Assembly: GCA_963922205.1 (NCBI GenBank)
Contig: CAWUHX010000097.1
Location: forward strand, 310,001-374,000
DNA length: 64,000 bases
From: Romanomermis culicivorax
Taxonomy: Eukaryota > Nematoda > Enoplea > Mermithida > Mermithidae
Direction: 5' to 3'
Below the pieces are notes generated by a model. The model saw nothing but the letters and a program-made list of their open reading frames with translations, was not told the DNA's origin and ran no database searches. This document shows positions 11,846 to 22,307 of this stretch, in pieces. A program made the translations under genes and the position numbers. The first letter of the stretch is position 1; each line of letters begins with the position of its first letter.

Positions 11846-12950
11846 CATCAAACATCTGGTCTGCATTGGAAAAATCGAACAGTGGTTCGTCGGCGCAATG
11901 GGATATTAGCCACAAAGACCAATAAAACCAGAATGGGTCCGCGGTGGCAACATCGAACCAATCCTGAAACAATTGGCCACAAGCCAGTTTCGGGCACTAG
12001 GCATTGTCGGATTTGACATGGAAAAAGAAGGCCGAGGTATGTGTAGTACCTTATAAAGTGTTTATTCAGAACCCGGAAGGGCAAGAGTTGGCAAGGCTGG
12101 TGTCATTTGTGCATATAGATGGTTCCAGCTATGTTATCAACCTGATAAGGTTGAAGCCACAGGAATGGGATCTTTTGATTTCATTCCTCTCATCCATGGA
12201 TTACTTCCTGGTTGATTTCAAAGTTATGGATGATCTGGTCATGATTTTGAATGTCAACAGATCTGGGTCAGGTGCCTCAACTCATGATGAGACAAAAATT
12301 ATACAAGCCCATACACTCCAAGGATTTGGAAAATACTGGGATTGTGAAATTTGCATCAGAATGATGATGGGGCCCATTGCCAATCATGCCCGTGATTTCA
12401 GTCTATGTCTGGAGAATCTTGGACTAAAAGACCTTTTTACCGAATTTTACTGAGCTGATATCAGTAAATACCAATGTGCCTTCTGTGACAAAAAATTTCT
12501 AGAAGAGTTTTTGGCTTCCAGGATTTGGGACAATGAAATTGTATATGCTGGCCTGGATGCATATTACTGAATTGCCATATTCTTGGGATTTCTTCACTAT
12601 GGATTTTGTGGCGCATTGAATGGGCTTATGGCAACATACCCCCATGATATGGTGTCACTGGTCCAAGTGAAGACTTTGGCTTTCCATCTTTATATGGTCT
12701 ATTCTCAAGACCTAATGGGGTTTGAGGATCGAAACTTCGTAGAAGAGGAAGACGTCATGAAAAGGCAGTTATTCAACATTTATCACATGATGCAGCAAGA
12801 AGTAATGGCCAGGTGGGCTATGCAATTTCAGGCTGATTTGCCAGCATACTCCTGTCCCACAGGTATTAAAAATCCCACTAAAGCGACAGACCACACTTTA
12901 TTGTCTGGGGTTTATCCCAGGACACTAAAAGCTGGTCCTAGCTAGAAAAA
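11846..12950 (+). pseudogene. Element A extra ORF, part 1: DEDDy 3'-5' exonuclease-like domain (decayed)
   Basis: Three exonuclease motifs are in order: VGFDMEKE (Asp at 12015, Glu at 12021), FKVMDDL (Asp pair at 12229-12234), and YAGLDAYY (Tyr at 12544, Asp at 12556). This is the DED-Y pattern of RNase D/WRN-type 3'-5' exonucleases. Following motif III, FLHYGF...YPHD aligns with FGRYGF...FPHD in element B. The frame changes between motif I and II, and TGA sits directly after motif III at 12568. Known family members trim RNA or DNA 3' ends; its role in a retrotransposon is unknown. Position downstream of integrase is where env genes usually lie. Confidence 0.65.
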
Positions 12951-13050
12951 ATTAAATCAGTAAGAAGATCTAAATGATCCAGAGGACACGGATACATTGG
13001 ATTAGGAAGTAAACAGTACCAATGACATGAACAACTGACAGCATACAGAA

Positions 13051-14570
13051 ATGTATCAAGGGGTTTCATTCTTCAAATTAACAGATCCGGTAGATATTGT
13101 GTGGTATATTACAGCAGGTCTTGCCATTAATAAGACTCCTCAACAGGACTGGTCTAAGCAGTTACAATTGTTTAACTCGGAACAGACTGCTACGAGTCGT
13201 TGGAAATTGACACTCACATGGCTAAGTATGACAGAAACCACTGGATGGTGAACTTGAAGAATAATGAGCATGTCATGGACTCAACAAAGTTTTCTGCATT
13301 GGAGAAAGCATGCAACCTGATTCCTCTACCATTCTTTGTTTTCTGGCCTCATAGTCATGCTGAGTATGATTGCATACTGAGGGAATTATTGAACTATAAT
13401 TTCCTCAAATTCTACTCAAAAGAGGATTCAGAATTAATAAAAAAGATAGCATGGGAGACTGATGATAGGGTTCTCCAGAATCAAAATATAGTAGCTTCCT
13501 CACCACTGATGGAACCTGAGCGCACTGTAAAGAGTGCTAGGGTTATGACCTGACAAAATCATGTTGGCTTTATGCCCATTCTGTTACGCTTGCGTGACAA
13601 AATAGGCTCACTAATTTCAACTGAAAAAGCAAAGGACAATATAACCCATAATAGGGATTATTGGGCCAACTGCTTTTTCTATGTAAGGTTCTACTATGCC
13701 AAATTTGAAGCCAAGACCCTGTCCCTTCGATATGGATTGTCACCAGACATGCTGACTTTGCAATTCAACCAGGTTAGATGTATACTGGATGATTATCGGA
13801 TGTATACTTAAGAATTTCCTGAAGCGTGTATTCATCAGAGGCCTCTGCTGTGGGAATGGCCTATGGTTACTCATCAGTATGGTAATGAATCCAAAAAATC
13901 CGATTTTAAGATGAAATCTGATATTCTTGATGCTGATAATCAATCAAAAGTTTGGTCAGTTCGAGTGGATGATGATGTTATATAATTGGAGAGTGAGGAA
14001 GAGGTAGATTCCACACTCCTGGGAGAGAAAAGCTACAAACAGGTCGATGAGGAAGACACATTTTTGTATATTTCAATTGCTGACCCAGAGGTAGCCGAAT
14101 CAGTGCTGATGTCATCTTCTGTCATGCAGCCGCAACTGCAACCACAAGTTGTGATGCAGCTGCAGACAAAGATGATGTTGCCACCAGGTTTACCTGTGCT
14201 GCAAGTGATACAAGCATCTACTATGGATGGGAGTCAGTACTTGCCCAGCATAGAAAACCAGGCTCAGTCACAAGAAATTTTGATTGCCCAGGATGAGCAG
14301 AATGTGTATGACCAAGCTTATATCAGTCAATACATGGATGCTGAAGGTGTAAAGAAGAAGCAAGAGGAGCAGACAGCTGTGGCACCTATCCATACTGTAG
14401 TGGAAACACCACAAGAGTTAGTGACCCAGCCGGCTGAAGAAGAGAAGGAAATTCACGTTTTGGCCTTGACCTGGGATACAGAAGGTGTTCCTGGATACTA
14501 TACTGCTGAAACCATAAAAAATATGAAAGAAAGAGGATTAAATGATAGGCAAATTATCATTAACTTGTAA
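13051..14570 (+). pseudogene. Element A extra ORF, part 2: linker and Gln-rich region
   Basis: Successive open segments (13051-13251, 13200-13553, 13572-13811, 13986-14570) look like one decayed protein: high coding density, frames offset by stops. 13986-14570 is acidic, then rich in Gln and Met (QPQLQPQVVMQLQ). No known domain is seen. It links the exonuclease-like part to the C-terminal helical domain and corresponds in position to the Pro/Ala-rich region of element B. Confidence 0.5.
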
Positions 14571-14619
14571 AAGAAACCAAAAATAAAAGCCTGTCAGGAG
14601 AAGAAGGTGGAAAAAGCAA

Positions 14620-15838
14620 TTGCTCAGCCTGCAAAGGTTTATGCAGCCGAAAACCACTAAAATTTCGACTCTGGTTTCAGTAATGGTATCTGTGACCACT
14701 GCATCTTTGACTACTCCTATGTCACAGACTGCCTCTACAAATATTTTATCCATGGCTATGAGTCAGTTCATGCAATCTATTTTGCAGACTATGGACACCT
14801 CTGCTTCCGGACAGCATCAGCCTAAGGTGCAGGGAGCTCCTGGCAAGCAGCAGGTTGCAGAACAGAAAGTTCAAATCTTTACACCTGGGAAAAAAGTGGT
14901 TAACTCTGGTTACTGTTGACCCAAATCAACAAACATCAGAAATGATGATGGAGTTGTTCGCGGATGTATTGCTGAACTTTTGGCAAGTTACCAAAGATAA
15001 AAGTAGAGCCAGAGGTCCAATTCCTTTTGCTACACCAGAATTGGCTGATTATTTCTGCAATGAGCAGTTTGAAGATCGGGAGATTTGGCTGGTGCTTAAT
15101 AAAGTGGTCAGGACTATATACAAACTGTATCAGCCGCAGTTTGATGTCCAAGGAGGATTTTTATATGACTCAAAAAATATTCCAGAGCCACTATGGGATA
15201 GGATCTTTCATGAAATTATTCTTGAATGGCTCACTGAATATCAAGCCAGTGTGGTGTTCACAGCAGCCAGATATTTATGCTTAGTGATATTCCTTATGCT
15301 TGACTGTGTGCCGCTTATAGCTGAGCAGATCAGTAAACGATTAGTCTCAGCCAAAGTGTTCCCAAATGTCATGCTGTTACAGAAATATCCGAGTGCCACT
15401 GCTTCGAATTTTTTCGAGCCTGCCTATTGCTTGGTGATGTATAATTACAGTCAACAAGCCGGGGAAATGGATGTCAAAAGGTCAGGTAGCCCAAGTCCTC
15501 TGACTACAGCTAAATTTAGCAAAGTTCAGAATGATGTGGGACAGATCCTTCAGGCACCTGGACTCCCAAGTAGTCAAGCTGGTGGTCAAGGCGCCACGGC
15601 TAGTGTAACCAGCCAGATCTCCACTGGCCCCAGTGCTGGCACTGGGCAAGCCTCTGGAACCATTCCTAAACAACATCAACCTATACAGCATTCACAAGGT
15701 GCTAAGAGAGCTCATGGAGGGCGGGGAAGGGAAGCCCAACCAGGCCAGTTTTATTTTAACAATCGGAAAGGGGGCAGAGGTGGTTACATTAGTGGCTGGG
15801 GTATATACCGAGTACAACACCCTTGTGGTGCATTCTGA
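14620..15838 (+). CDS. Element A extra ORF, part 3: helical domain with RGG-like tail
   Basis: The frame 14855-15838 (327 codons) is preceded by an overlapping piece at 14620-14919. A helical domain spans roughly codons 35-200 (ELADYFCNEQF, then EIILEWLTEYQASVVFTAARYL). The same spacing of Trp, Glu, Val and Ala is seen in element B around 19640-19800 ([20 protein letters not shown]), suggesting a shared domain. The tail is Ser/Gly/Gln-rich, ending with GGRGRE and KGGRGGY, an RGG-like RNA-binding composition. Function unknown; the family is not recognised. Confidence 0.5.
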
Positions 15839-16770
15839 CGTTGCGGAGGTCACCAACAAGGCCAGCAGCAAGATTGCAGGCAACAACAGTAATTTTAGCT
15901 GCAAAAGTTTTGGTCTAAAATCCTCCGTTTTTAGCAAATTTCATTTATTCAAAAAATACAAAAATACAACAACATAATAAAATCGCAAAAATTCCAAAAA
16001 CATCATAAAATACAAAATACAAAAATATTATTTAAACTTTTGGTTGTGTTTTTGCTTGGAAAATCTCATTTTTGGCCAAGCTCATTGCTTGAGTCCACTT
16101 TTTGGTTTAAAATTTTCACTTATTTTTGTGCAGTTCTCATGTTTGATTCTCAACATTTTTTGCTCCGTAATTTTCTCATGTCATTATTTTTTGTGCCTTG
16201 ATATTTTTCTTGTCATTGTGCCTCATATTTTAAAAATTTTGCTCAATATTTTTTCGCCCATACTAGTTTTGTAAATACTTGTTCGCCATGTAGTATTCTT
16301 AGAGTCTTTGTGAAAAAACATTGGGGAACCAAAAGGGTGAGAAATGAAGGACAGTACCCAATTACTGCAGGGATTATGGAGCTGCTACCAAAGACACTCG
16401 ACACCACTCAATGGGACGAAGCGATTGACAGTAGAGGAAGGTACTCAGGAGCCCCAAGGCATGCTGGCTGAGCCAGAGAAAGTCAAGCCGACGCAGAGTG
16501 GTCGATCCATCAGATGCTGGATCAATGATCCATTGTGCCTTAGTGGACAGACCTAGATAACCTTGTAAAAAGACTTGATGTTGGGGGTAGTCATAACCCA
16601 TACACCCTTGGGGGTCAGGTCATGACAATTATGACCCATGCACCCTTCAGGGTCAGATCATAATCTTTTATGGAGTTGGGATCCAGAAGTAGGTCACACC
16701 ACTAAAGGTAAAAGCCCTGCTCACGATTTCCTTCTTCACCTCCCCTTCGTCAGTTTCATGGCCCAAGGGA
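15839..16770 (+). other. Element A 3' untranslated region
   Basis: T-rich sequence from 15940 to 16300 without coding signal. At 16588-16670 a ~45-bp unit is imperfectly duplicated (CATACACCCTTGGGGGTCAG and CATGCACCCTTCAGGGTCAG). No convincing polypurine tract precedes the LTR; only a short CCCAAGGGA is present. Confidence 0.5.
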
Positions 16771-17154
16771 TGTTGGGAATGCATTTACAGTAGCAGTCAT
16801 CTCATATCCATGCAAAATTGGTGAATCGACCAAGGAACAGGATGTTCAGGCATTCTTACAGGTATGTGGGTGAGTCTGTTGTGGGCAAGTTGCATGCATT
16901 TTATATTATATTTTTCGTCCACTTGTTGTCCAGTAAGCAGAACGCCCACAGCCCCTCACAATTTACATATTATTATATAATATTATTATTATTATTAATA
17001 ATAATTTATTACTCGTGCAATTAGCAGAGGTGGGAGCCTACTTACACAGGATCCATCACCGAGGAAAGCCCCAGCCTTTCTTGGACATCAGTATAGTGAG
17101 TTCTATTTATTTGCGTGAGCTTTTAGGAAGCATGTGTGGAGACCCTGATTGCTA
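16771..17154 (+). repeat. Element A 3' LTR, truncated
   Basis: Begins TGTTGGGAATGCATTTACAG and aligns with 3594-3981 through the shared AT microsatellite and GGAAAGCCCCAGCCTTTC. Homology stops after CCCTGATTGCT, so the last ~200 bp are missing. Because of this no TSD can be read. Confidence 0.7.
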
Positions 17155-17263
17155 TGCCTGTGATTGAGAAGGCGTCATTAAGTCCTATAAAAAACCGATA
17201 ATTAGTTGCACTAACCCAATCTTCGAATAATCTGAATGTCTGGATTAAATTGTTGATCCTCAG
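17155..17263. other. Short spacer ending in a TSD-like octamer
   Basis: No gene. ATCCTCAG at 17256-17263 is the left target-site copy of the adjacent decayed DNA transposon. Confidence 0.4.
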
Positions 17264-17784
17264 CCGTGTTTCATACTAAGTACCCGGGTATTTTGGATAC
17301 CTGGGTATATCTACCCAGGTCAATTTCAAAATTCAGTTTCTGGGTGCTACCTATACTCTGTTTTTCTTGGAATGCTTCTAAATAATAAAAGTGGAAAGCA
17401 AGTACTATTTCAGTTTTTTACAATTTTCTGTTAAACTGTTCATCAGGTGAGAATGAATCTTTGTGAGCTTATTCAATCAACCTTAAGCAATTTTTTGACT
17501 GAAAAATCTTAATGTGAGAGCTTTGTGTACCCAATTTTAATGACATAGTTAATTTTTGTTCTTTTTCAATTTAGAAGCAATTCGTAAAGAACAAACTATA
17601 GGTATTCAGGTGACCTGTTTACCCGAATCTCTAACAAGATATTGTATGGGTAAAACACTTATATACTCCAATGTTCAAATACTTGGATATAGTGCTCAGG
17701 TTGGGTATGCAGAATACCTGGGTAACATGAGTACTGTGAAAACTAGGTACCCAAGTCATAAGATTTTCAAAGTGTTAAGCACTC
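17264..17784. mobile_element. Decayed hAT-like non-autonomous element (same family as 61553-63335)
   Basis: Ends CCGTGTTTCATAC and GTGTTAAGCACTC are degenerate inverted repeats and match the 13-bp TIR of the intact copy at 61553. Flanks ATCCTCAG and ATACTCAG agree at 7 of 8 positions, as an old 8-bp TSD. The interior carries TACCCGGGTA-type palindromes at both ends and a segment (AACAAGATATTGTAT near 17632) shared with 61625. No transposase is encoded. Eight-bp TSDs are typical of hAT; the superfamily call is inference. Confidence 0.65.
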
Positions 17785-18038
17785 ATACTCAGTTTCAGCT
17801 AATCACAATGTCAAGATTATTTTCTTGCAGAAGTAACTCCTCACACCAGGCTTAAGATAAGTTAATACTAAGGTGTAAGCCCAGGTATAGGAATTGCAGT
17901 CTAAAAATAAAAATTCAAGAAAATAGTGCAACCCGACAGCTCAAGATGGGAATAATCCTGGAGACATCGAGATTATAGCAAACACTTGATATCATAGACA
18001 TGTTAGAGCAACCACTGAAACTGACGTGGTTGCCATTT
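17785..18038. other. Spacer, nothing recognised
   Basis: No gene seen. ATTT at 18035-18038 abuts element B and matches ATTT at 31728-31731, a possible 4-bp TSD. Confidence 0.4.
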
Positions 18039-18574
18039 TGTTGTATTTGAAAAGTAGTCGGGGCTTTGGGCTTTGAGTTCAGGCAGGATTGGGATCCCAG
18101 GATTCGTCCTTAATGTACGTATTTCCCTCGCCCACGCTTACCCGATTTACTTAATTAATTGTAGTTAAACCTGACACAAATATTCCCACCAATCAAGGAA
18201 AAGACGCTTCCTTAATTGTCTCCCAAATTAAATACAAACTGGAAAGGAAAGACCTTTCTAATTTTATCTTATGTAATGAAAAACACTTACTTACAAACGG
18301 GACCGGGCGAGAATACAAACGATTCACTCCCACGCACTGGGAAGGAAAACAAACAAAGACGTGCATGGGGGGAGGCAGTGAGTTCGGAATATATCTAATG
18401 GTTTATAAAACACAAAACAATAATGCACAATGAGAGAGCCAGCGCATGCGTACCGATGTGCACTACAGTAAGAGGACTGTTGATGGTCCGTGTTGCTCGC
18501 TCCACTTGGTACTTGCAGGCCTCATGCGTGAATTTGACAAAATATGACAAAATCGGCGGAAACACACTACAACA
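18039..18574 (-). repeat. Element B 3' LTR
   Basis: On the minus strand it starts TGTTGTAGTGTG (right edge 18574) directly after a purine tract and may end CAAATACAACA at 18039, giving TGTTG...CAACA ends. Positions ~18246-18574 match 31394-31727 with scattered substitutions; the remaining ~207 bp have no match at the 5' LTR. The right edge is firm, the left edge is less certain. Confidence 0.65.
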
Positions 18575-18591
18575 CCCCTCCCCCCTTGTGG
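18575..18591 (-). promoter_or_regulatory. Polypurine tract of element B
   Basis: Read on the minus strand this is CCACAAGGGGGGAGGGG immediately upstream of the LTR TG. A purine run in this exact position is the primer for plus-strand DNA synthesis in LTR elements, which independently fixes the element's orientation and LTR edge. Confidence 0.8.
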
Positions 18592-19338
18592 TAGATCGCC
18601 CTAAGCAATCGTCAAGAAATAACCAAAACGTGCAAGGGGAAAGGGCACCGCCTCTACAGGCTGTCACCGGGGTGGCCAAAGAGATCTTCGGCATCACGCA
18701 GTGGGACCGAGGGAGTCATTGCAGTCATTTGAGCCGATTTTGGACGGCGTGTAGGATGAGACCTCCCAACATGGGTTGCAATTAGCAAGGCTGTAAGTTC
18801 GGCAATGCCGCAGCTCGCATTGTCACTCCCTCCGCACTGATATACTGGAGCGCACCAGTATACAACGCCATGCGAATGGGAGGGTGAGGCCGGCCACTAC
18901 AGCGGCGGGGGTAACGATATGGCACGAGGCGGCAGATCCAGAAAGGACCGAATGGCGCAAGTGGGGGCGTCTGGCGGTAGAACAAGTCGAGTCGTCTTAC
19001 TGCATGGTCTTAGCATCGGCTGCACGTGCACTGGGAATACTAGTACAAAATAAAGCACACAAAAGAGATTAGAAAAACAAAACAACCGGTATTAACGAGG
19101 TTAATGAAAAACAAAAAGGAAAAAACAGATGTTACTGTACAAAAGCTTGGAATCAATGGTGGCAATGATGGCAAGTGTCTGATGAGGATCGAGATTGTTG
19201 CTGATTGTCGCGGCAGTTGCGGTTTTCTTGGGGATAGTGGTCATTGTGATAACCATGGGGGTCACGGGGATCGTCATGGCCATTGAAACGAATGGAACGA
19301 GAATGGTGGGGATAGCGGCCGTAGTCAGCGGCATCGCA
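18592..19338 (-). other. Element B 3' untranslated region
   Basis: Lies between the C-terminal ORF and the polypurine tract. No supported reading frame. Confidence 0.5.
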
Positions 19339-20801
19339 TCATCGGGAAGACGAAGTGAAGGTTTGCGATGGTAACGGTGAGAGAGGGTTGACGCCGGGAG
19401 GCGGCAGCTGTGTAGCTATTGATGAGGGGCGGTCCAAAGGTAGCCCTGTTGGTGGCAATGGTCGCAGTGGTAGCAAGTTCCACCAGGCAGAGAAATTGTG
19501 CCGACGCAGCAGGAGTACAGGACGGTCGTTTTCGCTATGGTATTGAAGGTAGATTTGTTGGATGTCGGTGATTTCCAGCGGTTGTTCAAATGGTGAAGAT
19601 TGCGGGTAGGCCATCCAGCTGTCGATCAAGCCGACAGTGGTGTTGTAGGCTTGCAATAAACAAGACGGATTGTCCAGGCCTTGTGCTTCGTACAGAAAGA
19701 GAGCCAGATGGGCGGTGTGCAGGGCGTTGACTACGCCAAGCTCCTCAGCCCAGAGGCCGGCGACCCATCGCAGAATGAGCGCGGTGACATCAGGTGATAT
19801 GGGTGGTTGCTGTTCATGATAGGTGGTATGGTAGTGATCACAGAAGTATTGGTACAAGGCCAGCGATGCATTCCTTGCGCGAATGTGAAAGGCCATGGTA
19901 ACGGGAATGCCTAGGCAGCCGAAGAAGTTGATCAAAACCATTTTGTGCAAGGTACAAGGCCTGAAAAACTCGATGGATGAATCGATAGGCTGCGGGTGAC
20001 AGGCGTCGCCAGGGTAATGCAGTGCGGCCAGTCCATGGTTCGGAAGTGGGTGTAATTTGGCAGTTGGGTTGCTTCGCTGGGTAAACCTTGCTCGAAACTT
20101 TGTGCGTAACTGGTTGGGGGAGCAACTCCGAGAACCGGTCTTGTTGTAACAACCAATTGTGGTTGGGCGGGTGTAATGCTCTGAACCAACGTTGGGGCCC
20201 TAGGGGGCAGGGACATGGCCATGAGTGGCAGCGACGTTGCTGATGACGTGGCTGGTTCCACGTCCATCGGGGGTGGCGGCGGAAGCGGGACCTTGAACAC
20301 GGCTTTCAGCAGATTTTTCAAAGCTTCCCAACGTTTTTGAATTTCGGCGTCACGCTGCAATGGGCTAATATAGTCGGTTAACTTTGGTGGAGATTGGCCG
20401 AAACCGTGTTTGTATGTGTCTTCATAGAAGCCTGTGGAGTGCACCTGGTGCATTTGTTCGCTTTGAGTGCGGCGCAGTGGTGCATCGTTGCAGCATTCGT
20501 GTTGAGGACTGTCACGTCTTGTAGTGTGGGATTGTTGAGTTTCTTTCCGGTGGTGGTCGTCACGAGAGAGTGACTCGTGGCATGAATGGTGACTTTCCGA
20601 GTGGTGGGCAGGCGGCATTTGTTTCACCGGTGCTGCTGTTTTTGTAGACATGACCTTCGGCTGCAGCATCCCACTAGTCTGGGAACTAGATTGAGGGGCC
20701 TCTTCCTGAGCTTTTTGTTGATTGGGTTGTTCACGGGGACGGGTTGTTCGTTTGCTGGGCGTTTTGCCGCACTCAGTACGCGAATTACTGGGTGGCCGCA
20801 T
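19339..20801 (-). pseudogene. Element B extra ORF, C-terminal part
   Basis: Two overlapping minus frames (20801-19932, 289 codons; 19950-19339, 203 codons) form one protein with a frame change near 19940. The first part is Gln/His/Ser-rich, then a ~40-residue helical patch ([15 protein letters not shown] near 20320) and Pro/Ala/Thr-rich sequence. The last part has a helical domain ([20 protein letters not shown] around 19740) resembling the element A domain at 15190-15290, and a Pro-rich tail. No known family is recognised. Confidence 0.5.
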
Positions 20802-20849
20802 TCACCGGGTGCAGGGTTTGTCCGTTGTACGCGTTTTGTGAGACTCAGG

Positions 20850-22211
20850 GTAATCAGCTTCTTCCTGAAGATGTTGATTGCGTTTCATGGAATGTTCGTA
20901 ACGTCCAGGTTTTTGAATAGGCTGGCCATGGCAATCTAAAGCGAGCGCAGACGTGCTGGGAGCCTGTGGGGTTTGAACATCCATAGGTGCCGTCCGTGGC
21001 AATAGAGTCCCAGGCGGTTGCTGTTTTTGTACTGGCAGCGGGGGTAGTGTGGTGGTACGGCTGCTTGAGCGATGACCGGAGCCGGTTGAGCAACTTGGGG
21101 AACTGGTGCAGCTGGTGTCGGTTGCAGCAGCAGAATATGTTGTATCTCTTCCTTGAGCACATCCGGATAGTCCATCCAATGGTGTTCAGGGAACAACATA
21201 CTGGGCGTCGGCGAGGGAAAATGATACGCGGTGAGGGCTGCAGCCAATGCTTGCCATTGCTGATCTGAAATAATATGTTGCGAAAAACAAACAGGAGCAC
21301 TATACCTGGCAGTGGCAACAGTGGCGATAATCGGAGGACCGGGCAGGGTTGCCGGAGTGGCCAAATAAATGCGCGGGTCCACAGCAGGCGGCGGCGGAAG
21401 GGATACTGTTGCGGGGTCTGCAGGCACGATGTCCATTGATGTGGACTGGTTGACGGTGCTTTCTTCGCTTAGGGTTTGATCCGTGGTGGTGTTTGTTTCG
21501 GCATCCATCGGCACTGGGGCGAGGGTTGATATCTCGTCGAGCATCAGTTTCAAAAAATCGGTTATTTGTGTGGCTGTCGCCGTAAGATTGGCTGTGGCAG
21601 CAGGCCGAGGAAGGGCCAACAGGTTGGTTGATGGCGGCAGCTTCACTATATTCAAATCGAAAATCGGCGTGTCCAAAAGCTCTTCATCAGCGGGCTTTAA
21701 GTCTATCGCTGAAGTTGGGTGGTCCAGCAGTTCCTCAGCGGTGAGCATGAGTACGGAGGCTGTAGTTGGCAAGGGGTACGCATACACTGGTGCGGGGAAC
21801 GAAAATCGATTTTGAAAGTCGATGATGTTGAGCAAAGTTGACTAGAAATGGAAGCAGCTATAGGGGTTGGCCATGTAATTGGATTCGTCAATATCGATTT
21901 GTTCAACAGATGTTTCCATGTGGAATTCCTTGTCGAAGATGATCGGGCGTAGAGTGAACCGGTTGCAGACGTATGTTCCAGGGTCGCTTGCGAAAGATGG
22001 CTCTCCTTCTGGTATGCAGTTCATTCATTCGGTAAGGTACTTTCGGGGGTTGCCGTCTGCGCGGTACCACATACAGTTGAAGAAGGTGGTATGCATTGCC
22101 GAATCGAAACAAATCATTAACGTAGGTGTATTTGGGGGCAGAACAAATGGAGGCCAAAAGCGCGGCCAACGGCATGAAAGTTGTTAGGCGTCGAAACCAG
22201 TCGCCATCCAC
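20850..22211 (-). pseudogene. Element B extra ORF, middle Pro/Ala/Thr-rich part
   Basis: The frame 21835-20936 (299 codons) is acidic then Pro/Ala/Thr-rich, with repeated ELLD and PPPP motifs; it continues in a shifted frame to ~20854. Upstream, 22024-21842 and 22211-21903 are further open pieces. Low complexity suggests a flexible linker, matching the Gln-rich part of element A in position. No enzymatic motif seen. Confidence 0.45.
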
Positions 22212-22307
22212 CTGTAAAAAACTAAAAATGGTGGAGGGGTGATAATGGTAATGGGTACCCTGGTAGGTTCGATCGAGGAGTGGTTGGTCGGCATCGACAT
22301 GTTCAAT

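Larger units (their letters stand above)
3594..17154 (+). mobile_element. Element A: degenerate Ty3/Gypsy-type LTR retrotransposon with an extra 3' ORF
   Basis: The element is bounded by related LTR sequences at 3594 and 16771. Domain order is LTR, candidate PBS, Gag with CX3HX4-5HX4C knuckle, retropepsin, RT, RNase H, integrase, then about 4 kb of extra coding sequence (exonuclease-like domain, Gln-rich linker, helical C-terminal domain with RGG-like tail). The PR-RT-RH-IN order is that of Ty3/Gypsy (Metaviridae). The frames are broken by stops and frameshifts in gag, PR, RT and the extra ORF; integrase is open for 427 codons. LTRs are clearly diverged and the 3' LTR lacks its last ~200 bp, so this is an old, inactive copy. 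Confidence 0.88.
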
